A DNA stretch of 21,947 nt, from the NCBI GenBank assembly GCA_045576895.1, contig JAZNHI010000215.1:1-21947 (forward strand), in the 5' to 3' direction. The notes under the pieces are model-generated. The model was not told the origin of the DNA. It did no database searches and saw nothing but the letters and a program-made list of their open reading frames with translations. Position numbers and translations under genes: made by a program. Source of the DNA: UBA3792 sp045576895. GTDB lineage: Bacteria; Bacillota; Clostridia; Christensenellales; CAG-138. Positions 7,802 to 15,773 of this stretch are shown in pieces. Each line of letters starts with the position of its first letter. The first letter of the stretch is position 1.

Positions 7802-7945
7802 TTCCCAAAAACGTGTTTTCGAAAAAAGGGAGGTAATGCGAAAAACACAGATAGTATGGGCGTTTTTGGGCATGTGCTTGTTTGAACAGAAAATCGTTTT
7901 TGGGAAAATGGGCGCGTTTTTGGGAAAACCGATTTGTTTTTGGGA
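7802..7945 (+). repeat. TnsB-binding-site-like motif array
   Basis: Copies of GTTTTTGGGAAAA or close relatives: inverted at about 7802-7815, then direct at 7861-7870, 7895-7908, 7915-7928 and 7935-7945. The last three start exactly 20 bp apart, on the same helix face. Arrays of about 20-bp transposase sites next to tnsA are the hallmark of Tn7-type ends, and here the last copy runs into the tnsA ribosome binding site, so transposase binding may repress the operon. Confidence 0.7.
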
Positions 7946-7955
7946 GGATAACGCT

Positions 7956-8288
7956 ATGTATCGAAGGAATTACAAAGGACGCTGTACAAAGATGAAAACG
8001 CGCAAGGCAGGGATTTGCAAACTGTACGACGCGCTGCAGCTCGCCTATCTCCGGGAGTTGGAAGCCCGAACCGATGTGGAAGCCGTTCAAGTTAATATCC
8101 CGCTGGACGGAACGGAGTATTGCACGGACTTTGTCTGCCGAAAGACGGACGGCGAATGGATGGTGCGGGAATGTGTGTATCGGCGGCATCTGACGAAGCC
8201 GAAGACGGTGACACTATTGGATTTATCGAGAGAATACTGGCTGCAGAAAGGAGTGACTGACTATGGAATCGTCATTGACGAAGAATGA
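7956..8288 (+). CDS. tnsA: Short TnsA-like transposon endonuclease
   Basis: A 110-aa protein with the character of the TnsA nuclease domain, which in Tn7 cuts the 5' ends of the element while TnsB cuts the 3' ends. Visible landmarks are a helix with E34/E36, YCTDF with D58, RECV with E72, and REYWLQKGVTDYGIVI near the end, typical of TnsA. It is much shorter than Tn7 TnsA (273 aa) and lacks the C-terminal TnsC-contacting domain. The lysine of the D-ExK nuclease motif is replaced (E72-C-V74), with R76 and R77 nearby. The start is set by GGGAGG ten bases before ATG 7956; the frame open further upstream runs through the motif array. It overlaps tnsB by 26 bp. Confidence 0.8.
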   Translation: MYRRNYKGRCTKMKTRKAGICKLYDALQLAYLRELEARTDVEAVQVNIPLDGTEYCTDFVCRKTDGEWMVRECVYRRHLTKPKTVTLLDLSREYWLQKGVTDYGIVIDEE

Positions 8289-10101
8289 ATTGATCGATAA
8301 AGGCGGCATCTTGTACCGCGTCCTCACGATTCGGGACGAATCGGTGCTGATACTGGATTGCGTCCGGCAAACTATGCCCGAGTGGAAGCCGATACAGGAG
8401 TGTGAAGGCGTTTCTCCATGCGAGGAAATCGTGCTGTACAGAAGAACCGGCATGTTTCCCGAGCCGATCGAGGATGTTGAGCCAAAGAAAAAGAAGGAAG
8501 CATATCAGAGATTTGCATGGATCGCGGGCATCCTGCCGTTCTTGGAGGACGAGAAAGCACGCGGCAATGCGATCCGGCTGGCAGCAAGGCTGTTTCAGCG
8601 TTCAGAACAGACGGTTCGACGTACACTCTGCGCCTATCTTGCCTATCAGTCCGTTTCTGTACTGGCGCCGCGCCCGCGAAAGGCGACGCATGAATTTACC
8701 CCGGATGAGCGCAATTTCCGGTGGGGACTCAATCAGTTTTTCTACAGCAAGGATCGCAACAGCCTGAGAACGGCATTTACGCTGATGATGAAGGAAAAAT
8801 ACACCGACACCACGGGAACGCTGCTGCCGGAGCATCCGAAGTTTCACCAATTTAAATATTATTACTATCACAAATACCGCAACATGGAAAAATACTACAT
8901 TTCTCGGGAGGGGCGCCGAGCCTATGAACGAAACCGGCAGCCTATGATCGGCGGCGATGTTTCCTCTTATGCAGCAGGCGTCGGAACAGCTATGATCGAC
9001 TCGACGGTATGCGATCTCTATCTGATCAACAACGCGGGCGAAGTCGTCGGGAGGCCCGTGCTGACGCTCTGTGTCGATGCTTTCAGTCGGCTGGTGATGG
9101 GCTATCACCTCTCATGGGAGGGCGGTGCCTACAGCATCCGGGCACTCTTTGATCAAGTTCTTTCGGACAAGCAACAGCTCTGCCTGTCGCACGGAATACA
9201 GATTGAGGCGGGCGACTGGAACTGCGCGGGCGTGCTGCCCTCGGTGCTGATCACCGATCGCGGGCAGGAATATGTGGGGACAAACCTCGAAAATCTGTGT
9301 GATCTCGGTGTCGAGATCGTCAACCTGCCGAGCTACTCGCCGCAGCAAAAGTCAATTGTGGAGCGGGCATTCGGGCAGATCCAGGGACTTTATCAGCCGT
9401 TTTTGACGGATGCCGGAGCCATTCAGGCGGATTATGCCGAGAGAGGCGCACCGGATTACCGCAAGCGAGCAGCGCTGACGCTGCCGCAGTTTGAAGCAAT
9501 TTTGCTGCGGTGTATCCTGTACTACAACACATCCCGCATCATTGAGGCATACCCGTACACACAGCAGATGCTGGATGAGGGCGTCGCACCGAATCCCGCT
9601 GCCATCTGGGATTGGGGATGCAGACAGCCCGGCGCGCATCTGATTCCTGTCAAGCAAAGGCAGCTGCAGCTCACGATGCTGCCGAGAACCATAGGCACGT
9701 TCAACCGCTTCGGCTTGCATGTCAACAAGCTGCGGTATCGCTGCGATGGGTACGCGGAGCGATTTTTGAGGGGAGGAAAAGCAATCGTGGCTTTTAATCC
9801 GGAGAATGTTGATGTTGTCTTTTTGCTCGAGAACGGTGAATATATCGAGTTTCAGTTGATTGAAAGCCGCTTTTCGGGAAAAACGATCGAGGAAGCAAAC
9901 CGGATGCGGGAAACACAGAGAGCTATCAACCGTGCGGCGGAAGAACGGAACCTGCAGGCGCGGGTTGATCTTGCGGCAAGCATCACCACGATTGTGGAGC
10001 AGGCAAGGCGGGATGGCAATGCGCGAATCGATTCCATCCGTGAAACGCGGAAAAAGGAGCGGGCACGAAACCATGTTGATCTGTTAAAGGAGGAAAATTG
10101 A
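8263..10101 (+). CDS. tnsB: TnsB-like DDE transposase
   Basis: A 612-aa retroviral-integrase-type (rve) transposase of the Tn7 TnsB/TniA group, which binds the transposon ends and performs 3' cleavage and strand transfer. A helix-turn-helix is visible around residues 100-125. The catalytic triad is D246 (MIDS), D332 (ITDRG) and E367 (SIVERAFG), with the classical D-35-E spacing. A beta-barrel-like region follows (about 470-535). The C terminus (about 540-612) is a highly charged helical tail, the part that contacts TnsC in related elements. Length fits the family. AGGAG lies nine bases before ATG 8263. The gene overlaps tnsA and its stop TGA shares a base with the tnsC start, showing tight coupling. 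Confidence 0.93.
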   Translation: MESSLTKNELIDKGGILYRVLTIRDESVLILDCVRQTMPEWKPIQECEGVSPCEEIVLYRRTGMFPEPIEDVEPKKKKEAYQRFAWIAGILPFLEDEKARGNAIRLAARLFQRSEQTVRRTLCAYLAYQSVSVLAPRPRKATHEFTPDERNFRWGLNQFFYSKDRNSLRTAFTLMMKEKYTDTTGTLLPEHPKFHQFKYYYYHKYRNMEKYYISREGRRAYERNRQPMIGGDVSSYAAGVGTAMIDSTVCDLYLINNAGEVVGRPVLTLCVDAFSRLVMGYHLSWEGGAYSIRALFDQVLSDKQQLCLSHGIQIEAGDWNCAGVLPSVLITDRGQEYVGTNLENLCDLGVEIVNLPSYSPQQKSIVERAFGQIQGLYQPFLTDAGAIQADYAERGAPDYRKRAALTLPQFEAILLRCILYYNTSRIIEAYPYTQQMLDEGVAPNPAAIWDWGCRQPGAHLIPVKQRQLQLTMLPRTIGTFNRFGLHVNKLRYRCDGYAERFLRGGKAIVAFNPENVDVVFLLENGEYIEFQLIESRFSGKTIEEANRMRETQRAINRAAEERNLQARVDLAASITTIVEQARRDGNARIDSIRETRKKERARNHVDLLKEEN

Positions 10102-11333
10102 TGCAGAAAACAGCTCATGATTTGCCGCCGATGCTGTACGGAGAGGATTTACTGCGTGCGATACAGGTGCATCCACCGTATGATCCGTCCATATGCGAGG
10201 CGGATACCCCGACAAGGCTTATGGCTTTATCCGACATATACGACATGTTCGTCCCGTCGGAAATGAGCACGGAGATTTATATGAAACTGTACCTGATGAC
10301 GCAACGTGCCTTCCGGAAGAAAGCGACGGTTGACGCAGTACGACAGCAAATGCAGAATCGTCATTATCCCATTCTCTCCGATCGACAAGGCATCCTCGGC
10401 GGAATCGACTGTCTCTCCGTCATAGGCGAGGCAAATACCGGCAAAAGTCGAACGATCGGCAGAGCGGCAGCGCTGATTGCAGGAGACAACCCCATCGAAA
10501 TCAAGAAACCGTTTACGCGCATCATCCCTGTCCTGTTGGTGCAAAGCATGCACGATGCCTCGTTGAAAGGGCTTCTGTACGAAATTCTTCGACAGATGGA
10601 CATGCATCTGGAGACAGCGATGTATCGGGAGGCAGTTCGTTCCCGCGCCACAGTCGATATTCTGCTTGGTATAGTTGCGCGGGCGTTGAATCAGCACGTC
10701 TGCCTGATTGTGATTGACGAGTGTCAGAACTTTGCCGCATCCAAGAATGGGATGAAAACCGTCTCGTGCATCACGCAGCTTCTCAATATGACGACGTGCG
10801 CTGTCTGTTTTGTCGGGACGGATTCGTGTCTTCCGTTTTTTGAGAGCGTTCCCTATCTTGCTCGCCGGACGACAGGATTGCAATACGGCGCATTGCCTTA
10901 CGGAGAATACTTCAAAACGCTTTGCTGCGAATTGCTGTCATACCGATATGTGCAAAACCCGATCGTCATCACGGACGGGCTGCTGGATTTCTTATACCAG
11001 CACAGCGCGGGGCTTGTGGGAAATGTCGTGAGCCTGCTGCACGACTGTCAGGAGATCGCAATCTTGTCCGGAAAAGAGGCTGTGTCCATCGAGACACTGA
11101 GCGAAGCATACCGCAAACGGATGGGGACTCTGCACGGATACATCGAAGCACGGAAAGCCGTCAGAACAGCGACGCCGAGAAAAGCGCCCGGAGCGCGCAG
11201 ACTGCCTGAAACCAAAGCAGGGAAGGCAGATTCCAAACTCTTTGACACGCTTGTTAAACAAGCGCAGACGACGCATGAAGACATTGTATCGCTGCTGAAA
11301 GCAAGTATCATCGTAGAGGAGGTAAGACTATGA
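10101..11333 (+). CDS. tnsC: TnsC-like AAA+ ATPase
   Basis: A 410-aa ATPase of the TnsC/TniB type, which assembles on target DNA, licenses TnsA/TnsB and gives target immunity. Walker A is GEANTGKS (109-116), Walker B is LIVIDE (202-207), and a sensor-I-like CFVGTDS lies near 236-242. The start ATG 10101 overlaps the tnsB TGA by one base, with AAAGGAGG seven bases upstream; a TTG three bases earlier is less well placed. It is shorter than Tn7 TnsC (555 aa), as in many Tn5053-like and reduced Tn7-like systems. It is coupled to tniQ by an ATGA overlap. Confidence 0.92.
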   Translation: MQKTAHDLPPMLYGEDLLRAIQVHPPYDPSICEADTPTRLMALSDIYDMFVPSEMSTEIYMKLYLMTQRAFRKKATVDAVRQQMQNRHYPILSDRQGILGGIDCLSVIGEANTGKSRTIGRAAALIAGDNPIEIKKPFTRIIPVLLVQSMHDASLKGLLYEILRQMDMHLETAMYREAVRSRATVDILLGIVARALNQHVCLIVIDECQNFAASKNGMKTVSCITQLLNMTTCAVCFVGTDSCLPFFESVPYLARRTTGLQYGALPYGEYFKTLCCELLSYRYVQNPIVITDGLLDFLYQHSAGLVGNVVSLLHDCQEIAILSGKEAVSIETLSEAYRKRMGTLHGYIEARKAVRTATPRKAPGARRLPETKAGKADSKLFDTLVKQAQTTHEDIVSLLKASIIVEEVRL

Positions 11334-12448
11334 TATCCATTGCACATTTTCCGGAGCCTTATCCGGACGAGCTGATCTACAGCGTTTTTTGCAGATACTA
11401 CGATCACTCGCCATACGCAAAACAAGCGAACGCAAAGGCCGACTTGTTCAAAAACCCGAAAGGCCCGCTCGATCCTGAATTTATGAATGTGCTGACTGAC
11501 GACGCCATGCAAATGATTCGTAAGATCGGGTTGGAAACGGTGTTGACGGAGCACACGATGCTGCCCCAATACCTTCGTTTCACGTCCGGGAAGCAAAAAC
11601 AAAAGATTCTGCAGTCCTCCTACAACGGCGATCCTTTGGTGATTCCGGGCTTTCATCGGTGCTATCAGCAATCGCTGATGTACTGCCCCATATGCGCAGC
11701 GGAAGATAGGAACAATTACGGAGAAGCATATTATCGTCGCACTCACAACTTGCGTAACATCGGATTGTGTCCCAAGCATCGATGTAGGCTTGTTTGCGCG
11801 GATATCGGGAGAAATCTCGCAGCTGCGGAGCACAAGGCAAACAGCAGGATCGCCGCGCTGCCGGTTCGGGATACTGCAGAGATCACGATTGCGGAGTATA
11901 TGCAGCATGTACTCGAGCAAAATATGGACATGTGCTTTGACTCCGGCGTTAAGGCGCTCTTGATGGATCGGTTGGAGAAGAGCGGCTTTGTAACCGACAG
12001 CGGCCATGTGCGCGCCGAGCAACTGCGGCAAACGCTGCAAAGAGTCTTTCAAAGTGTTCCTGCAGCGCAAACATGGGAGTACAGCGCCGTTTTCGGCTTG
12101 CAGGAGCCGGAATTCTATGAAACATGCCTTTTGGGATTGATGCTCGGATTGAAGGCGCAAGAGCTATGCACCATTAAAGAACGTCATGGACAGAAGAAAA
12201 GCATTGTACTGCCGCGACTCGAAACCGGAAGGCCCGGCAATAAACCGATAGATTGGACGCGAGCCGATGAAGAACTCCTCCCGATCGTATCGGAGGCAAT
12301 TGATGATATCCGGAATGGCAGATGCAAATTCCAGCGTCCGCAGATAGCAAAGGGTGCGATTGAGCGATATTTGCGATTGCCAAAAGGTGCCATCTCTATG
12401 ATGCCAAAATGCCGGGCGCTTGTCGAGACGGAGCAAACGAAGCAATGA
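11330..12448 (+). CDS. tniQ: TniQ/TnsD-family target selector
   Basis: A 372-aa TniQ-domain protein. TniQ/TnsD proteins choose the target: full-length TnsD binds a specific chromosomal site, while short TniQ adapts other targeting systems. The N terminus, FPEPYPDELIYS, is typical. The zinc ribbon is visible as C119-P-I-C122, H139 and C147-P-K-H150. The C-terminal part (about 200-372) is helical with basic patches and could be a modest DNA-binding region. It is intermediate in length between CRISPR-associated TniQ and Tn7 TnsD (508 aa). It is the only target selector in view and ends the operon. Start is the ATGA overlap with tnsC, with GAGGAGG upstream. Confidence 0.9.
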   Translation: MISIAHFPEPYPDELIYSVFCRYYDHSPYAKQANAKADLFKNPKGPLDPEFMNVLTDDAMQMIRKIGLETVLTEHTMLPQYLRFTSGKQKQKILQSSYNGDPLVIPGFHRCYQQSLMYCPICAAEDRNNYGEAYYRRTHNLRNIGLCPKHRCRLVCADIGRNLAAAEHKANSRIAALPVRDTAEITIAEYMQHVLEQNMDMCFDSGVKALLMDRLEKSGFVTDSGHVRAEQLRQTLQRVFQSVPAAQTWEYSAVFGLQEPEFYETCLLGLMLGLKAQELCTIKERHGQKKSIVLPRLETGRPGNKPIDWTRADEELLPIVSEAIDDIRNGRCKFQRPQIAKGAIERYLRLPKGAISMMPKCRALVETEQTKQ

Positions 12449-12480
12449 TGGTGGAATTTTGTCGGCTTTTGCCGCATCGC

Positions 12481-12509
12481 TTGACTATTCTCATCAAAAC
12501 AAGTATAAT
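12481..12509 (+). promoter_or_regulatory. Promoter of fic
   Basis: TTGACT (12481-12486), 17 bp, TATAAT (12504-12509). The leader before ATG 12539 is about 20 nt. Confidence 0.88.
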
Positions 12510-12540
12510 TGACGAGAATAATACGCGAGGTGACGAGAAT
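12487..12540. promoter_or_regulatory. Three operator-like repeats around the fic promoter
   Basis: ATTCTCATCA (12487-12496) and TGACGAGAAT (12510-12519) form an inverted repeat with one mismatch that brackets the -10 box. A second direct TGACGAGAAT (12531-12540) covers the gap between ribosome binding site and start codon. This placement suits a repressor, possibly Fic itself through its C-terminal winged helix. Confidence 0.65.
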
Positions 12541-13582
12541 GCGCATGTTTGATTACAGCTTCCTGATAAAAACGGCGTGGGGCAACGACATCGTCAACTA
12601 CCTTTCGCAGATCCACGAGCTGAAGGGCAGGCAGACGATGTATCTTCGGCAAAAGCCGGACGTACTCGAAAAGCTCGTAGAGATTGCTAAGATACAGAGC
12701 ACGGAATCATCCAATGCGATCGAAGGCATCCGCACGACGGAGACGCGTCTCAAGCAGCTGATGCAGGAAAAGACGACGCCGAAAAGCCGCGATGAAAAGG
12801 AGATCGCGGGCTACCGCGACGCGCTGAACACGGTGCACGAGAATTTCGAGTATATCCCGCTGACGCCGAACTACATTCTGCAGCTGCACAAGATTATGTT
12901 CAGCCATACGGACAGTGCGTTCGGCGGCTCTTATAAGAATGTGCAGAACTATATCAGCGCGACGACAGCGGACGGAAAAACCTTCACGCTTTTCACACCG
13001 CTTGCGCCGTATGAAACGCCCGACGCCGTGCAGTCGCTCTGCGACGCCTATAATCTGGCTGTCGGCGAGGGCAAGACAGACGCGCTGCTTTTGATCCCGT
13101 GCTTTATTCACGACTTCCTTTGCATCCATCCATTCATCGACGGCAATGGAAGAATGTCGCGGCTGCTTACAACGCTGCTTCTGTATCGCAGCGGTTACGA
13201 GATCGGGCGATACATCCCCCTCGAAGCCAAGATCGCCGATACAAAAAGCGATTACTATGACGCTTTGGAGGCGTCGCAAACCGGCTGGCACGAGGGCAGC
13301 GACGATCCGACGCCGTTTATCAAGTACCTGCTCGGCACGATCATTGCGGCATACCGTGACTTTGAGGAGCGCATGGGACTTGTCGCGCCGTCGCCGCTCG
13401 ATACCGTTCGCAATGCGATCAGGACAATGATCGGCAAGTTCACAAAATCTGAGATTGCCAATCTCTGTACTTCTATGAGTGCCGCGTCTGTAGAACGGCA
13501 TCTTCGTGCGCTCTGTGAAACCGGCGAGATCGAAAAACACGGCGGCGGACGCTCGACGTACTACGTCCGCAAGTCGCTCTGA
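12539..13582 (+). CDS. Class-II Fic protein adenylyltransferase with winged helix
   Basis: A 347-aa Fic-domain protein that would transfer AMP (or another nucleotide moiety) to a target hydroxyl. The catalytic loop HPFIDGNGR is complete at residues 197-205. The N-terminal inhibitory helix motif SNAIEG (58-63, Glu62) marks a class-II enzyme that blocks its own ATP site. The segment NVQNYIS (134-140) matches the target-docking flap. Residues about 300-345 form a winged helix (KSEIANLCTSMSAASVERHL), common in Fic proteins of this build. The start is ATG 12539 behind GAGGTGA; the longer frame from 12509 begins inside the -10 box. It stands alone downstream of tniQ, likely cargo. The target protein is unknown. 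Confidence 0.93.
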   Translation: MRMFDYSFLIKTAWGNDIVNYLSQIHELKGRQTMYLRQKPDVLEKLVEIAKIQSTESSNAIEGIRTTETRLKQLMQEKTTPKSRDEKEIAGYRDALNTVHENFEYIPLTPNYILQLHKIMFSHTDSAFGGSYKNVQNYISATTADGKTFTLFTPLAPYETPDAVQSLCDAYNLAVGEGKTDALLLIPCFIHDFLCIHPFIDGNGRMSRLLTTLLLYRSGYEIGRYIPLEAKIADTKSDYYDALEASQTGWHEGSDDPTPFIKYLLGTIIAAYRDFEERMGLVAPSPLDTVRNAIRTMIGKFTKSEIANLCTSMSAASVERHLRALCETGEIEKHGGGRSTYYVRKSL

Positions 13583-13642
13583 CATGCCGATCGGCAAGGG
13601 CGTTGATTATCGCACCGGTTGATTTATCATAATAGAAGAAGG

Positions 13643-13662
13643 AAAAAGCCGCGAAAGCGGTT
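13643..13662 (-). terminator. Terminator of the rep-toprim operon
   Basis: Reading minus, AACCGC / GCGG with a TTTC loop, then five T. It closes the minus-strand operon about 100 bp after its last gene. Confidence 0.7.
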
Positions 13663-13749
13663 GGACTGCGCTCGTTTCCTTCTGCTCCGATTATCAGAAC
13701 CACTACTCACGGGCGCAGAGCCATTAATCTGTAAGAAAATCTGCGGCAG

Positions 13750-13774
13750 GCTCGCTCTCTCACTGAGGGCGAGC
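13750..13774. repeat. Hairpin over the stop codon of the small basic gene
   Basis: GCTCGCTCTC / GAGGGCGAGC with a five-base loop, one G-T pair. It overlaps the stop at 13760-13762. A weak T run follows on the plus strand (CTTTCC, then ATTTTG), so it may also stop readthrough from fic. Confidence 0.5.
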
Positions 13775-14011
13775 TTTCCGCATTTTGGGCCTAATACGAG
13801 TCCCCTCGTTGGCAGACGCTGCCATTTCTTTTGCATGTCTGTGCTTTCTTTTTGCAGTTTTCCGCTTTTTGTTCTTCGACTTCGGCTTGCTGGTGCTGTA
13901 CCAGTAAGGCGATAGTCTCCAAGTGCCGCCGACACGGTGGCAAAACGTGTTATCGCCGTAGGGATCATAATGATATACACCGTCTGATCCGAGATATGTT
14001 TTTTTGCTCAT
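13760..14011 (-). CDS. Small basic protein, unknown
   Basis: An 83-aa protein. The first part (YHYDPYGDNTFCH, GGTWRLSPYWYS) is aromatic with one Cys; residues about 41-83 are very rich in Lys and Arg (SKNKKRKTAKRKHRHAK), suggesting nucleic acid binding. I do not recognise a family. The reading frame is supported by AGGAGG six bases before ATG 14011 and by the ATGA overlap with the upstream Toprim gene, which makes it the third gene of a coupled operon. A role beside the replication proteins is inference from context. Confidence 0.65.
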   Translation of the reverse strand: MSKKTYLGSDGVYHYDPYGDNTFCHRVGGTWRLSPYWYSTSKPKSKNKKRKTAKRKHRHAKEMAASANEGTRIRPKMRKARPQ

Positions 14012-14961
14012 AGTAAACCTCCTTTTAGAGTATTCATGTTGTTTTGTTGATTCTTCCTGTGCGCGACAAGGACATCATTCCAGTCTTTTTGATTTTCTGG
14101 AAAATGGGAGGGGTACTGAGGTAGCGACTCGGCAAAATGCCTGCCGGCGTCGTCATTGTCGAAACAAAGATGCAGAACAGCGAATGGATACTGGCGCTGA
14201 ACACGCTTTATTGCCTTTGTACACCCACATCCGCCGATCGAAACGAAAGCGAGACTATACTTCTCGCAGTCATATCCATTTAGCTGATAGATATTCAAAA
14301 GGGAGAGCGCATCAATTGCCGCTTCGCAGATACAGATTTCTCGTGGCGTTCTGCTGCCGACAATCCAGTATCCGTCATGATCGCAGTGAGCTGCTTTACC
14401 CTTAAAGGGGTAACACGGTTCGGTTCCCCTGATCTCAGCATAGTTGCAGTCCCGGGAAAGGAACACCGCATTTACATGACGGTTGGAGATTGTAGGGTAG
14501 ACAATCTCAGGATCAAGGAGTGCAGCGTCGATGCCGCGCTTGTCGCAGAGATACGTCCGCAATTCTACGGGACACAGTGCGCGAGGCGGCGCAACGAAGG
14601 CAGATCCTGCATCTGAAGAAGCAGGTACTTCCCGCTCCGTAGATTTGGATACAGTAACAGAGGCATTTGCGTGGGAGCATAAGTCCGGATCGCGGCCTTC
14701 GTCGTAATCACAAAGAGCACGAACAGCATCTTGGAAGGGCATGTCGAGATACTCCACGAGAAAGGAGATCGCATTGTCGGCTCTGCCGGTTGAATTGTCA
14801 TAAAAGCCGTGATCCGAAAAGACGACTTTCCGGTTTTCAGTCCACCTCGAATGGTTCTTACCATCCGGCTGCGTTTGCTCAGGATATACATCGAGCATAA
14901 AACGGTTGAGATCTACGCCACGGGCGCATTCAATTTGATTTTTCCCTACACGATTGGACAT
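14008..14961 (-). CDS. Toprim-domain primase-like protein
   Basis: A 317-aa protein of the type often annotated as DUF3991/Toprim, found on plasmids and integrative elements. The N-terminal part (about 10-90: VDLNRF, then GFYDNSTGRADNAISF) resembles the zinc-binding domain of DnaG-like primases without its Cys ligands. The Toprim core is visible: ICEAAIDALS with Glu213 and CFDNDDAG with D268 and D270/D271. The closing KDWNDVL (292-298) is typical of these proteins. The family is thought to act in plasmid-type DNA replication or primer synthesis; here that is inference. AGGAGG lies seven bases before ATG 14961. It sits 12 bp after the RepL-like gene and overlaps the small basic gene. Confidence 0.85.
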   Translation of the reverse strand: MSNRVGKNQIECARGVDLNRFMLDVYPEQTQPDGKNHSRWTENRKVVFSDHGFYDNSTGRADNAISFLVEYLDMPFQDAVRALCDYDEGRDPDLCSHANASVTVSKSTEREVPASSDAGSAFVAPPRALCPVELRTYLCDKRGIDAALLDPEIVYPTISNRHVNAVFLSRDCNYAEIRGTEPCYPFKGKAAHCDHDGYWIVGSRTPREICICEAAIDALSLLNIYQLNGYDCEKYSLAFVSIGGCGCTKAIKRVQRQYPFAVLHLCFDNDDAGRHFAESLPQYPSHFPENQKDWNDVLVAHRKNQQNNMNTLKGGLL

Positions 14962-14973
14962 TGTTAATCCTCC

Positions 14974-15381
14974 TTATCTATTTGATTCTATTTTCTGACA
15001 TTCTGAAATCTCTTCGTAGCTTCTCAGCAGCATCATTCGTTTCTCGGGACTTACGCGACATGCTAAATCTGGGTGTACAAAATAGGTGCTTGTTGACTCC
15101 CTTATTAAGAGATTCCACGATCGAAGCTTTTTGATGGTAAGCTTCACAGTGCTTTCGCAGACGCCTGCCTGAATGGCAAGTTCCGGGTATGATCCGTGTA
15201 CTTGATTGCCGAAGTTCATTTTGCTTAACATTTTGAGCAGCACTTTACATTCACCATGTCCGAGGCGCTCACATGTGTCAAACAGCAGCTTGAGATCAAT
15301 TTTGGCAAAACCAAAGTCGTTTTTCATATCTCCGATCTCGCCGGTGTTCTTGTTTAGGCCGAACCAGGTTACAGTTCTCAT
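14974..15381 (-). CDS. RepL-like winged-helix replication protein
   Basis: A 135-aa protein with a winged helix at about residues 62-104 (YPELAIQAGVCESTVKLTI then a wing ending STYFVHPDLACR). The HP-D-L ending of the wing resembles firmicute plasmid RepL-type initiators, where a tyrosine and NP motif occur at the same point. The earlier helices (GHGECKVLLKMLSKMNFG) also fit. GGAGG lies nine bases before ATG 15381. It is the first gene of the minus-strand operon and faces away from the iteron-like repeats immediately upstream, the usual layout of an initiator and its origin. It could instead be only a transcription regulator. Confidence 0.65.
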   Translation of the reverse strand: MRTVTWFGLNKNTGEIGDMKNDFGFAKIDLKLLFDTCERLGHGECKVLLKMLSKMNFGNQVHGSYPELAIQAGVCESTVKLTIKKLRSWNLLIRESTSTYFVHPDLACRVSPEKRMMLLRSYEEISECQKIESNR

Positions 15382-15417
15382 AGGGATGTACCTCCATCAT
15401 TTGTATTGAGCAAAGAT

Positions 15418-15678
15418 CCAAAACCTAAAGGCTGCTGCCGCGAAACCAAGATCCACAATATGCTGCCAAAACCTAAAGGCTGATGCCCATACCCCCGGCT
15501 TCCCCCCAACCCCCGCGCCCCCAAAGGGAGCTACCGGGGGTGTACCTAAAGGAAAAAGAGTTGGGTACGCCCCCTTGGCTGCTTAACGATAAACACTACT
15601 GCCAAGCTGCCGGCCGAAAGGCCTTTAGGTATACTCGATACCGGAATTTGTTATGCCTTGGCCTTTAGGCCTTTAGGT
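15418..15678. repeat. Iteron-like ACCTAAAGG repeats, candidate origin
   Basis: Six copies. Direct: 15423-15431, 15471-15479 and 15544-15552. Inverted: 15622-15630, 15662-15670 and 15670-15678, the last two sharing one base. The first two lie in a 22-bp near-identical unit (15418-15439 and 15466-15487, one difference) 48 bp apart. Direct copies flank the rep side and inverted copies the other side of a C-rich segment. Layout fits initiator binding sites at an origin; a site-specific recombinase or transposase end cannot be excluded. Confidence 0.65.
15491..15541. repeat. C-rich segment with inverted repeat
   Basis: ACCCCCGG (15491-15498) and CCGGGGGT (15534-15541) can pair around a strongly C-rich strand (15499-15522). 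Strand asymmetry of this kind inside an iteron region suggests a melting or nicking site, but no nicking enzyme is seen. Confidence 0.45.
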
Positions 15679-15773
15679 GTTACACTCATGATCAGTATTC
15701 CTATAAGATAAGAGGGCATAATTCCATTTGTGCCTATAACACCAGACAACATGCGGGTTTCAGAGCTTTGGCG

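Noticed and set aside
7357..7848. Minus-strand frame of 163 codons
   Set aside because: It runs through the terminator hairpin and into the motif array, has no ribosome binding site and no recognisable fold.
12707..13597. Minus-strand frame of 296 codons opposite fic
   Set aside because: Shadow of the Fic gene, whose motifs, promoter and start are clear.
15418..15678. ACCTAAAGG repeats as the opposite Tn7-like end
   Set aside because: They share no sequence with the GTTTTTGGGAAAA sites by tnsA and lie directly upstream of a rep-like gene, so an origin is more likely.
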